17,008 bases of DNA from Parabacteroides timonensis (GTDB taxonomy: Bacteria > Bacteroidota > Bacteroidia > Bacteroidales > Tannerellaceae). Shown here in pieces: positions 5,650 to 14,100 of this stretch. Where the stretch lies: contig NZ_LT669941.1 of assembly GCF_900128505.1 (NCBI RefSeq), positions 342,517 to 359,524 of the forward strand. Reading direction: 5' to 3'. The position numbers and the translations under genes are program-made. The notes beneath the pieces are model-generated. The model saw nothing but the letters and a program-made list of their open reading frames with translations. It did not search any database and was not told the origin of the DNA. How positions within the stretch are numbered: the first letter of the stretch is position 1; every line of letters begins with the position of its first letter.

Positions 5650-7203
5650 TTAAAACCACCTCTCATCCACTGCCGCCGTCCGTTCCGCCTCGCGGGTGAT
5701 CTGTGAGAGGTGACGGAGCTGACGATGAAGGTCGCGGAAGAGGGTAGGGCGGTCAGCCGGGTCGACGGACTGTATCTGCCGACGCAAACGGCGGCCTTCA
5801 CCGATGATCTTTTCTTCGTAATACTCCGTGAGAAGTATCCGGAGCATGACCTCGTGCGATAGTGGGATCTGCTCATCCGTCATCCCCTCCGGTACGCCCG
5901 GCAATTCGGGGAGGGCCGGAAACAACTCCGGCAGCAACTCTTCCAGGTAACCGGCGAACACCTGCAACTCCTCCGGACACTCCTCCTGCAACGCCAGGCA
6001 ATGCAGCAAGTCATTGTAATCGCTGTCGGCAAACCGCATATCGTCCGCTTCGAGCATCCCTTCGAGCAAAGGAGCGAGCGACGGCTGTCGCAGGCAATAC
6101 CCCAGCAGACGGCGTGCCGAATAACAACCCTGTGCGGTCAGATGATGCAGATAGGTACGAAAACCGGCCTTCCCCAGCCGGCGGAACAACTCGTCGGGAT
6201 CCTCGCCGCCGAGGATGAAGGAAGTACGTACACTGAACTGACGCTGCCGTTCGGCAGCAATCTTTGCGGCAGCCTTCTGTCCGGGCCCGTCGCCGTCGAG
6301 CAGAAGATGCAGGCAGGAGGTGTAGCACGAGAGAATCTCCGCCTGCCCGTCGGTCAGCGCTGTCCCACATAAAGCCACCGTGTGACAGAATCCGGCGGCA
6401 TGCATGGCGAGGACATCCTTATATCCTTCCACCAGAAAAACGAAGCCCTCCTTGCGAATCGCCTCTGTTGCCCGGTGAATCCCATAGAGCGTGCGGCTCT
6501 TGTCGAACAGTCCGTTGTTGGCGGTGTTGATGTATTTGGGGGAACTGTCGGCTGCTGCGTCCAGCAGGCCATTGTCGATACGGCGTGCACCGAAACCCGT
6601 CAGCACCTTTTCCGCATCGTAGATCGGGAAGACAATGCGGCTGCGCATCGTGCGGAAAGCATCGGGCACAAAGGCCGGAGCCAATCCGACCCCGAAGTCG
6701 AGCCAGGTAGGTGACAGCTCACTGTGGCCGGAGGCGCAGGGCCGGAGGGATTGCAGGAATTGTTGGTTGCCGGAGAGAAGATTACACACCCCCTGCCCCC
6801 TCTCCAGAGGGGAGGGAGATACTCTTTGTTGATCCTGACTGATAATATTGGAAGCTTTACTGTTAGCCTCCGTTGTAGTGTCAGGAGTAACTTTTCCCCT
6901 CTGGGGAGGGGGCAGGGGGTGTGTCACCGATGTAGATCCTGCTGTCGATCCTGCCGTCAAAATCCCTACCGCTTCGGCAAACGAACATTTCTCCATCCCC
7001 ATCACCAGCGCGATCACATCGCCTCCCGCCCCGCAGGCATGGCATTTGAAAAACTGTTTACCCACATGCAGCATCAGCGACGGATGATGGTCGTCGTGAA
7101 ACGGGCATAGCATCTTGTAGTTGGCGCCTGCCCGATGCAGGGTGGCATAACGCGCCGCCACGCGTTCGATGGGGTTGGCGGCTTTCAATTGTTCGATATT
7201 CAT
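5650..7203 (-). CDS. DnaG-like primase with an in-frame palindromic insert
   Basis: A 517-residue DnaG-type primase. The N-terminal CHC2 zinc finger uses C33, H36, C54 and C57 (CPFH and KCHACGAGGDV). The RNA polymerase domain shows RIVFPIYD and GFGARRI (about 189-209) and SPKYINT. The Toprim fold shows VEGYKD with E259 and LLDGDG with D303 and D305. The C-terminal 150 residues are helical and charged, as expected of a helicase-interacting region. It makes RNA primers for replication. Residues 94-140 (a proline-rich THPLPPPQRG start and a GQGVC end) are encoded by a 141-bp palindromic element, read through without a stop and lying in the zinc-finger/polymerase linker. It follows the helicase gene in the same direction, 420 bp away. 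This is probably a second primase, not the housekeeping one, by context. Confidence 0.92.
   Translation of the reverse strand: MNIEQLKAANPIERVAARYATLHRAGANYKMLCPFHDDHHPSLMLHVGKQFFKCHACGAGGDVIALVMGMEKCSFAEAVGILTAGSTAGSTSVTHPLPPPQRGKVTPDTTTEANSKASNIISQDQQRVSPSPLERGQGVCNLLSGNQQFLQSLRPCASGHSELSPTWLDFGVGLAPAFVPDAFRTMRSRIVFPIYDAEKVLTGFGARRIDNGLLDAAADSSPKYINTANNGLFDKSRTLYGIHRATEAIRKEGFVFLVEGYKDVLAMHAAGFCHTVALCGTALTDGQAEILSCYTSCLHLLLDGDGPGQKAAAKIAAERQRQFSVRTSFILGGEDPDELFRRLGKAGFRTYLHHLTAQGCYSARRLLGYCLRQPSLAPLLEGMLEADDMRFADSDYNDLLHCLALQEECPEELQVFAGYLEELLPELFPALPELPGVPEGMTDEQIPLSHEVMLRILLTEYYEEKIIGEGRRLRRQIQSVDPADRPTLFRDLHRQLRHLSQITREAERTAAVDERWF
6784..6924. repeat. Palindromic repeat element (30-bp arms) inside the primase gene
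   Basis: The left arm 6784-6813 and right arm 6895-6924 are inverted copies matching at 29 of 30 positions, separated by 81 bp. Each arm starts ACACACCCCCTGCCCCCTC. The element is exactly 141 bp, or 47 codons, and lies on codon boundaries of the primase frame. Translations of the THPLPPPQRG type are familiar from Bacteroidetes intergenic repeats, so this looks like a MITE- or REP-like element that landed in a gene. No target duplication was recognised. Confidence 0.8.
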
Positions 7204-7623
7204 GGTAAATTGTTTAAATAATAAGATAATTGGCCAATAGCCTAATGAAGACAGTGATAAATTCAGTTATTATCAGTTTTGAATGTAGGGGCGTTGGTAG
7301 GGGCGGTTCGCGAACCGCCCTTACAGGTGCCGTTGTCTTCAACAAGGCAACGCCTTGTGCCGCAGGCTCTCTTTTGCCGTCTGCTTCAGCTGACGGACTA
7401 ATAATCAGGAGGCTAAGCCTCTTCCTCTGTGGGCTTAAGCCCCTTTATTAACCGGGGCTTTCTTCCTAAGATGAAAGGGGGTTAAAACCCACAGAGGATC
7501 CGGCAAAGCCGGAGCATTTAGATATCCGTTTGCTGAAGCAAACGGCAAAAGAAAGCCTGCGGCATGAGGCTCCGCCTCATAAAAAAGGCTCAAATATGGC
7601 TCCTACTTGAAGCTCACCTTTTT
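7204..7623. repeat. Gene-free island of nested palindromes
   Basis: The 420 bp between helicase and primase hold no convincing gene. In order: a perfect 20-bp palindrome GGGCGGTTCGCGAACCGCCC (7301-7320); an outer inverted repeat, 7358-7390 against 7532-7564 (31 of 33 match); inside it a second one, 7424-7446 against 7474-7497 (AGG-TGTGGG-rich ends reading CCTCTGTGGG); and several short hairpins such as GAGGCTAAGCCTC and GAGGCTCCGCCTC. A transcript through here could fold into a large multi-stem structure. Confidence 0.8.
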
Positions 7624-9021
7624 CTAAACTGTCCCCTTTTTGTAAGGATAAATCTGCGTCAGGCTGGCGTTATACCGGAAACGCACTTCGCCCGTCGCCC
7701 CGTTGCGGTTCTTGGCGATGAACAACTGGCCCACGCCACGCATATCCTCTTTCGTATGCTTGTCGTAATACTCGCGGTACTGCTCCGGACGGTAGACAAA
7801 CGCGATGCTGTCCGCTATCTGCTCGATCTCGCCCGAGTTACGCAGGTCGCTCATCACCGGGACATGATCCTGACGCGCCTCACAGTTACGGTTCAATTGC
7901 GCCAGTACGATACCCGCCACATCCGCCTCCATGATCAGGTTCTTCAGCTTACGGCACACATCGCCCAACGCCAGATCCATCGTGTCCCTCACCTCGCCAC
8001 GCCCGGCAGGATTCACCTGTATCAGGTTGAGGTAATCCACGATGATCAGGTCGAGCGGCATCCGACGGTGCAGCGCCATCGTCTTCGCCCGGATCTCCTC
8101 GAACGTGCAGCCGCTGCAATAGTTCAGGAAAAGCGGCAGGCGATCCAGCTCCTCGGCCGCCGCCTCCAGCTTCGCCCGGTCGTCTTCCGCCAGTTGCTTG
8201 AAACGCAGCTTGTCGGGCTCCACGCCGCTCAGCATACAAAGCAGGCGGCTCACCAGTTGCCGTTCCGTCATCTCCAGGCTGAAGAAACAAACCCGCTTCC
8301 CTTTGCGTGCCACCGCCAACGCCATGTGGAGCGCCAGCGCCGTCTTCCCCATCGAAGGACGACCCGCCAGCACCAGCTGTTCGCCCCGGTAAAGACCGCC
8401 CAGATGACGGTCGAACTCCGCGATGCCCGTCGTCAGTTGCAGCATCTCTCCGGCGGCATGCAAGCTCTGTTCGCGGTAAATCGTATCGAGGATGCGGCGG
8501 CTCACCTCCCCGGCGGCATGTGTGGTGCTGCTGACGGCAAAGAAATCCTCCAGCTTCTGAACGCCCTTGTGCACCTGTCCGAGCAGCGACACCACGTCGA
8601 CCGCCGGTTCGTGCGCCTTGATCGCATGCTCTTTCATATCGGCACATAGCCGGCGCAACACCCAGCAACGCACCACCGCAGCAGCATACGTCCGGATATG
8701 CGACGCATTGCGCACCGTCAGCAGATGGTCGGCAATAAATCCCAACCCGTTCAGACGCGCCGCCTGCTCAGGTTCGAGCAGGCGCATTTCGCTTTCGATG
8801 CTCAGCATATCGATGTCCGCCTCGCGGTCGTGGAGCGCCGTCATGGCACGGTAGACCAGGCGGTAGTCGGGGTTGGTAAACATATCGGGCAGGAGACGCT
8901 CCGCCACGTCGGCAATGGCATTGCTTTGTGCGATAACGGCCAGGATAACGGCACGTTCCATCTCTTCCGTAGCCGGGAGGGGGAGCGGGAACTGTTGTTG
9001 TTTGTTTGCTTCTTTTGTCAT
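7624..9021 (-). CDS. DnaB-like replicative DNA helicase
   Basis: A 465-residue DnaB-family helicase. The N-terminal all-helical domain (about 15-125) includes ERAVILAVIAQSNAIADVAERL. The RecA-like motor has Walker A GRPSMGKT (220-227), catalytic glutamate E250 in FSLEM, Walker B LIIVDY with D329, the sensor-like LAQLNR (373-378), SDLRNSGEIEQIAD, and the arginine-finger region KNRNG (437-441). By family knowledge it forms a hexamer on the lagging strand and unwinds DNA with ATP, recruiting primase. It starts 17 bp after the winged-helix gene and is followed by the primase, giving a compact replication block. All key residues are present. It is probably an accessory rather than housekeeping copy, judged from the neighbours. 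Confidence 0.95.
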   Translation of the reverse strand: MTKEANKQQQFPLPLPATEEMERAVILAVIAQSNAIADVAERLLPDMFTNPDYRLVYRAMTALHDREADIDMLSIESEMRLLEPEQAARLNGLGFIADHLLTVRNASHIRTYAAAVVRCWVLRRLCADMKEHAIKAHEPAVDVVSLLGQVHKGVQKLEDFFAVSSTTHAAGEVSRRILDTIYREQSLHAAGEMLQLTTGIAEFDRHLGGLYRGEQLVLAGRPSMGKTALALHMALAVARKGKRVCFFSLEMTERQLVSRLLCMLSGVEPDKLRFKQLAEDDRAKLEAAAEELDRLPLFLNYCSGCTFEEIRAKTMALHRRMPLDLIIVDYLNLIQVNPAGRGEVRDTMDLALGDVCRKLKNLIMEADVAGIVLAQLNRNCEARQDHVPVMSDLRNSGEIEQIADSIAFVYRPEQYREYYDKHTKEDMRGVGQLFIAKNRNGATGEVRFRYNASLTQIYPYKKGTV

Positions 9022-9038
9022 GATCTGTCTGTTTTTAT

Positions 9039-9503
9039 TTAGGTGAATCGTACGTAAACGGGGCGAAAACTCTCTCTCAGGTAGGCTGGCGGGATGTGCC
9101 GGGCCGGTATGGCCGGCGGCAGGTTACCGATGGCAGGTACCTTCATCCAGTCGTCGTAACCCACGATCGTAATGATCGTGAAGCGGGGCAGCCGCTGCAC
9201 AGCGATCACGCCGTCTGCCACCATATCGTCCAGCAATACACTCAATCGCGACCGCGAGATTTGTGTCTTGTCTTCGATAGTCCGGTAGCTTGTGATCCAT
9301 TCGCCTCGTTGGCAGTAGACGGTTTGCGAGTGGATGGAGATATCTTCGTCGCGCTTGTTGGCGTGAAACAAGAGGCAGAGGTATAGATTGCCGTACTGGC
9401 GGGTGTATGAGTCGTCGGCATACATCTTGCTTAGAATGGTGTTTGGCACTTTGAGGAATCCTCTCAGAAACAGGTCGGTTTTTTTGTTGTTCATGTTTTG
9501 CAT
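9039..9503 (-). CDS. Putative winged-helix replication initiator or helicase loader
   Basis: A 154-residue protein that I do not recognise as a named family member. The central part (about residues 70-120: RGEWITSYRTIEDKTQISRS then LSVLLDDMVADGVI) is a helix-turn-helix or winged-helix pattern of the kind seen in phage and plasmid replication proteins. The start is MQNMNNKKTDLF at 9503; a second ATG lies three codons later. The C-terminal tail is proline-rich (LPPAIPARHIPPAYLR). It sits just upstream of the helicase and primase genes in the same direction. Repeats at 9543-9562 overlap its putative promoter. This context suggests it starts replication or loads the helicase; that is inference. 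A transcriptional regulator is the alternative. Confidence 0.6.
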   Translation of the reverse strand: MQNMNNKKTDLFLRGFLKVPNTILSKMYADDSYTRQYGNLYLCLLFHANKRDEDISIHSQTVYCQRGEWITSYRTIEDKTQISRSRLSVLLDDMVADGVIAVQRLPRFTIITIVGYDDWMKVPAIGNLPPAIPARHIPPAYLRESFRPVYVRFT

Positions 9504-9542
9504 AACGATATGGTTTTAAAGTTGCTGTTAACAAATATTAGT

Positions 9543-9663
9543 AGACAATCTTTAAGACAATCTCCGGACGGTCTTTTCTCTTTCTATCGGTTTATATATC
9601 AGTCTTTTACAAAGTCGAAAAACGGGCTTCGGAGACAATCGTGAGACGATCTTTGAGACGCTT
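9543..9663. repeat. Iteron-like direct repeats
   Basis: Five copies of AGACAATC or close variants: 9543-9550, 9555-9562, 9633-9640, 9644-9651 (AGACGATC) and 9656-9663 (AGACGCTT). Within each cluster the spacing is 11-12 bp, about one helical turn. They precede the putative initiator gene and are followed by AT-rich DNA (9665-9725). This fits an iteron origin or an autoregulatory operator. Confidence 0.5.
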
Positions 9664-9839
9664 TTCATTATTATATAAGAATATATATAAGAGAGCAAGA
9701 TGTTTTTCTAAAATTTTTAACAAATATAACGCCGGTATCCGAAAGCTCGTCTTCCCTGTTTTCAGGAGGTTAAACGCCTTGTTTTCAAAGCGATCCGTAA
9801 AAACCGGTCGAAAGGTTTCCTCTCTTCCCGGGATAAATG

Positions 9840-10331
9840 TTATTTATATTCTTGTTGTTCGTTCTTCTTTTGCTTGATTTCTTTTGTCAGCGCATGGATG
9901 GTTCCGTCGACGTATTCCAGTTCCGGCAGGACGGTCTTGAGGCGGCTTCTCATGCCCGAGAGGCTGTATTTCGACAGAAGGATGCAGTTCAGGATTTTTG
10001 CCAGTTGTTTGATAGTCATATCTCCCAGCAATCCGCGTCGTCGCAGGGCGCTCATCAGTTCGATCAGTATCTGTGTTTTCTCCGGATTGTCGATGCGTAA
10101 ATGGGCGGGCAAGACGTCGTGACATCCGCATGGCCCGGCCAGTTCGAGGGCGTAGGTGGCGAAGAAGTTTCTTTTGAAGGCTTCTTCCTGCTCGCTCAAC
10201 GGTTGGGTTTTGAGCAGGAAGAGGGCGGTTTCGTGCAGCAGTGCGCCGCGGTCGGTGTATGTACTTAAAAAGCGTCGATAGGTTGTGAAGGACTGGATGA
10301 GTCTTCGGTTGCAAATACTTTTTTTTCTCAT
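9840..10331 (-). CDS. Hypothetical protein, possibly RteC-like at the C-terminus
   Basis: A 163-residue basic protein, not confidently recognised. The N-terminus is very basic (MRKKSICNRRLIQSF). The middle is helical with a CGCHD cysteine pair. The C-terminal half, ILIELMSALRRRGLLGDMTI then KQLAKILNCILLSKYSLSGM and RSRLKTVLPELEYVD, resembles the layout of RteC proteins, which control conjugative-transposon excision in Bacteroides. The resemblance is from memory and is weak. Its length is shorter than typical RteC. It reads in the same direction as the replication genes downstream, 336 bp away, and could share their control. No promoter consensus was found upstream. Confidence 0.55.
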   Translation of the reverse strand: MRKKSICNRRLIQSFTTYRRFLSTYTDRGALLHETALFLLKTQPLSEQEEAFKRNFFATYALELAGPCGCHDVLPAHLRIDNPEKTQILIELMSALRRRGLLGDMTIKQLAKILNCILLSKYSLSGMRSRLKTVLPELEYVDGTIHALTKEIKQKKNEQQEYK

Positions 10332-10640
10332 GATTTTTTTATATTGTGGGAAGAGAGGACTACCTATGGTTATTGTGTTTTTTATGAATTATCCCGATGG
10401 GTGGTTTCCCTTGCGTGGGCGGGGCTGACATGGTAGTATCACCAGGGTAGCTTGCCTGTGTCGTTACGGTGGGTTAAGCATGCCGTTCGGACGGGATAAC
10501 CATGCCGGTATCGGGTGGTTGTTTGTTTTGTTAAGTAATAAATCTACGTGTTTGATCAATAAAAACGTGACGACAAATGTATATCGATTTTCCGGAGAGG
10601 AAAATCAAGGGGTAGGAGCTGGGGAGGGGGAAGGGGGGAA
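10332..10640. other. Gene-free spacer with GC-rich block and G-rich tract
   Basis: No gene was seen. A GC-rich stretch between two AT-rich flanks contains TTATCCCG (10389-10396) complementary to CGGGATAA (10492-10499), enclosing small hairpins such as CAGG/CCTG and CCGTTCGG, so a structured RNA is possible but unproven. At 10609-10638 four G-runs (4, 4, 5 and 6 G) with short loops form a potential G-quadruplex right beside the inverted repeat at 10641. Confidence 0.4.
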
Positions 10641-10658
10641 CTAGTCTTTAAAGGACTA
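10641..10658 (+). repeat. Left 18-bp inverted repeat of the candidate inverton
   Basis: CTAGTCTTTAAAGGACTA, an exact inverted match to 11026-11043. The site is itself almost palindromic around TTTAAA, as expected of a recombinase binding site. Confidence 0.85.
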
Positions 10659-10831
10659 CGTCATTTTCTTTCTCCTTTAAGCTATGCCTTGAAAAGTAAG
10701 CCTGTTTTCTAATATAAAATAAACAATAACAAACAGGTAGATAACAGGTATTTGCTTCACCGGTATTTCCGACCGAAATACGAGTGAGAATCCGTCTGTA
10801 TGTTACCGAAAAACAACCTTTCAATTCCATA

Positions 10832-10863
10832 TAAAGATAAACGAAAAATGTTTAATTGAAAAA
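10832..10863 (-). promoter_or_regulatory. Weak promoter inside the candidate inverton
   Basis: On the minus strand: TTTT (10860-10863), a 20-bp spacer, TATCTTTA (10832-10839). The same -7 sequence occurs in the promoter at 1763-1794. After inversion of 10641-11043 it would face the surface gene from about 250 bp upstream. Confidence 0.35.
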
Positions 10864-11025
10864 TTTTTAAAGCAGAAAATAACTGATGTAGACATTGAAT
10901 TATGAGACGTTACATCAACAGAAAAAATAATCCGCCATCTCCCTGAAAGGTGAATTAATATTAATATATCAATATATTAGTTTATTAAACCCGATATCTT
11001 CTCCATAAAGAAACAGTAATTATCA

Positions 11026-11043
11026 TAGTCCTTTAAAGACTAG
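11026..11043 (-). repeat. Right 18-bp inverted repeat of the candidate inverton
   Basis: Exact reverse complement of 10641-10658, located 59 bp before the start codon of the surface-protein gene. Confidence 0.85.
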
Positions 11044-11102
11044 GTTCCTGCCCTTTAGAGCATTGAAACTATAAAATGAAACGATAAAACGAATAGCATA
11101 AA

Positions 11103-14100
11103 ATGAGAAAACTGATACTTGTATTGAATATATTGGTGATGATGGTTTGCGCCGTTTGGGGGCAAGACGAAGTGTGGAATGGAGAGTCGGCTGATCACCT
11201 AAACCCGATCGCGGACAATGAAAATGTCTATCATATTTCTACCGCAGCGCAACTGGCTAAATTGGCGGAGTTGGTGAATGATGGGAACGGTTTTAAAGGC
11301 AAGACGGTTATATTGCAAAAGGATATTGTTCTTAATGTGGGCGTGTTGGATAAAGATGGGAATTTGCAAGGCGATGTATCCGAGCTTAATCTTTGGAGGC
11401 CGATAGGGAAAAACTATCAAAACTCTTTTAAAGGGACCTTTGATGGGAATAATAAAACGGTGTCGGGGGTTTATATTGATGATGGTGACGATGGAGCTTA
11501 TCTAGGTTTGTTCGGTTGTCTTGGCGAATACGATGAGCAAGACGGTGAAATAAAGAATGTCGGGGTGGTGGATAGTTATGTGAAGGGGACGGGAAGGTTT
11601 CCCTATGTCGGCGGTGTGTGTGGCTATAGCTATGGCTCGATCTCCAATAGCTATAATGCCGGTTCGGTGACGGGAGAGACGGAGAATACGGGGGAGGGGA
11701 ATACCTCCTCTGCCTATGTCGGCGGTGTGTGTGGCCTTAGCTCTGGTGGCACGATCTCCAATTGTTACAATATCGGTTCGGTGACGGGGGAGGGGAAGGA
11801 GGCGAATGGATGGGGCTACGCCTTTGTCGGCGGTGTGTGTGGCTCTAGCTCTGACTATAGTTCAATCTCCAATTGTTATAATGCCGGTTCGGTGACGGGG
11901 GAGGCGGAAAGCCTAGTCTCTGTCGGTGGCGTGTGTGGCGATAACAACGGTGAAATCACCGGCTGCTACTATCTTGAGGTGGATGGTGTTCCGGATAAAG
12001 GGATTGGGAATGAGGATAATAACGAAGATAAGACTAAGGCAGCTCAACCTCAATCTTTTGCCGAAGCAATGAATGACCTCCTAGTAGGAGATCTAAAGAC
12101 TCCCTGGATAGGCAAAGCCACAGCAAATGGCGACGATATAACCTTCCCCACCCTTGCACAGGTACCGAAATTAGAGGAAGGCGTTTATCTTATCTCTTCA
12201 GCAGAGGAATTGCGCTGGTTTGCAGGGAAAGTGAATGCAAATAATAGCAATCTCGATGGCAAGTTGATACAAGATATTGAGGTGTCGGGGTTGAAGCTAG
12301 ATGAGGATGGGAAGCCGGATAGTGAGACGATATCTGCTGAGCTGGAGCAGTGGACGCCGATAGGGAAAGACGATGACAAACCTTTTACAGGAACCTTTGA
12401 TGGGAATGGCTACAAGGTGTTGGGGGTTTATATTAATGATAATACAGATAATGCTTACCTAGGCCTGTTCGGTTATCTTGGCTACGGCGGTAAGATAGAG
12501 AATGTCGGGGTGGTGGATAGTTTTGTGAAGGGGACAGGAGCAGAAGCCTCTGTCGGCGGCGTGTGTGGCTTGAACTTTGGCACGATCTCCAATAGCTATA
12601 ATGCCGGTTCGGTAGAGGGCGGAAATGGTGCCTCTGTGGGCGGTGTGTGTGGCTATAGCGAAGGCTTGATATCAAATAGCTATAATACCGGTTCGATAGA
12701 GGGAGGAGAGTCTGCCTCTGTGGGCGGCGTGTGTGGCTATAGCTATGGCTCGATATCAAATAGCTATAATACCGGTTCGATAGAGGGAGGAGAATCTGCC
12801 TCTGTCGGCGGCGTGTGTGGCGATAGCGGTGGTTCAGGTAAGATCTCCAATAGCTATAACACCGGTTCAGTAGAGGGTGGAAAGTCTGCCTCTGTCGGCG
12901 GTGTGTGTGGCTATGGCGATGACTTTAATTCGATCTCCAATAGCTATAATGTAGGTTCGGTAGAGGGTGGAGAGTCTGCCAAGGTCGGCGGCGTGTGTGG
13001 CTATAGCCGTGTCACGATCTCCGATAGCTATAATGTAGGTTCGGTAGAGGGTGGAAAGTCTGCCTTTGTTGGCGGCGTGTGTGGCAGTAGCTTTAGTGGT
13101 GCTAACGCTAATGGGAGTGACTGTATCAGCTCGATAACAAATAGCTATAATGCTGGTTCGGTAGAGGGTGGAGACGGTGCCTCTGTCGGCGGCGTGTGTG
13201 GCGATAGCGATAGCGGTATATCCTCTTACAACCGCCCCATTATTAGCTTGATAACAAATAGCTATAATGCTGGTTCGGTAACGGGTGGAAGCGAAGCCAA
13301 GGTGGGTGGCGTGTGTGGCTATAACGGCGGCGGTATATACGTTGAAGACCTCCCCATTATTAGTTCGATAACAAATAGCTATAATGCTGGTTCGGTAACA
13401 GGTGAAGGAGAAGCCAAGGTCGGTGGCGTGTGTGGCTATAACAACGGCGGTGAAATTACCGCCTGCTTCTACCTTGTAGGAACGGCAATGAAAGGGGTTG
13501 GGGCTGGCACCGATAGTGGTAATGAGAAAGCCGACCCGAAAACGGCTAAAGATTTGGCTAATGAGATGAATGATAACTTGGAAGACGCTTCTTGGATAGG
13601 TTCCGCTAATTATGAAAACGCTACTCTCACTTTGCCATACTTTGAGGGTTGCGAGCCGCCGACAGTGGAGTTGGAGGTTGTGGCTGTGACGGAAGCGATA
13701 GACTTCGAAAAGGAGGAAGTGAAGAGTGGCGCAAGTTATGAAGTGGCAACAGACTTATCGTTTTCTTCTCCATTGCCGTCAGGTAAAATTACTTGGGATG
13801 ACAATTCTACTATCTACGTTCGTAACAAGACTGTTGATCCTAAAGAGATCAGCGATGTCATCGCCCTTTCACGCCCGGCAAGCCCGACACTTTCGGCGGA
13901 TGAGGAAGAGATAACAGCAACCAGTATTACATTGAAAGCTACTACAGATATAGAAGGTAAGGATATTGAGTATAGGAAAGAGAGTACTGATGAGTCTCCT
14001 ACCATCGCTTGGCAGCCAAGTCCAACCTTTGGCGATCTTACTCCTGAGACCGAATACATCTTCTATGCCCGTATCCAGGCTACGGAAAGCAGCTTTGCTT

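Larger units (their letters stand above)
10641..11043. promoter_or_regulatory. Candidate invertible promoter segment
   Basis: The segment is bounded by perfect 18-bp inverted repeats: CTAGTCTTTAAAGGACTA at 10641-10658 and its reverse complement at 11026-11043. The 367-bp AT-rich interior holds no convincing gene. The best promoter inside is on the minus strand (TATCTTTA, 10832-10839), pointing away from the surface-protein gene at 11103. No Bacteroides consensus promoter is seen facing that gene in the present orientation. Phase-variable promoters of this design control surface antigens in Bacteroidales. No recombinase gene is in the window. Confidence 0.6.

Noticed and set aside
7230..7451. 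73-codon plus-strand ORF
   Set aside because: It is a translation of palindromic repeats with no protein-like character.
7564..8649. Long plus-strand ORF of 361 codons
   Set aside because: It lies antisense to the DnaB-like helicase, is rich in His, Arg and Gln, and has no family motifs; it is a shadow of GC-rich coding DNA.
10648..10830. 60-codon minus-strand ORF inside the candidate inverton
   Set aside because: No family resemblance, cysteine-rich and irregular composition, ends inside the inverted repeat, and its ATG abuts a -7 motif; more likely non-coding.
10641..11043. The 18-bp inverted repeats as ends of an insertion sequence
   Set aside because: No transposase lies between them, no flanking target duplication was seen, and the arms are nearly palindromic themselves; an invertible segment fits better, though a MITE remains possible.
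12546..13460. Regular repeats as a CRISPR array
   Set aside because: The units are continuous in-frame protein repeats of 84 bp or more with no unique spacers.
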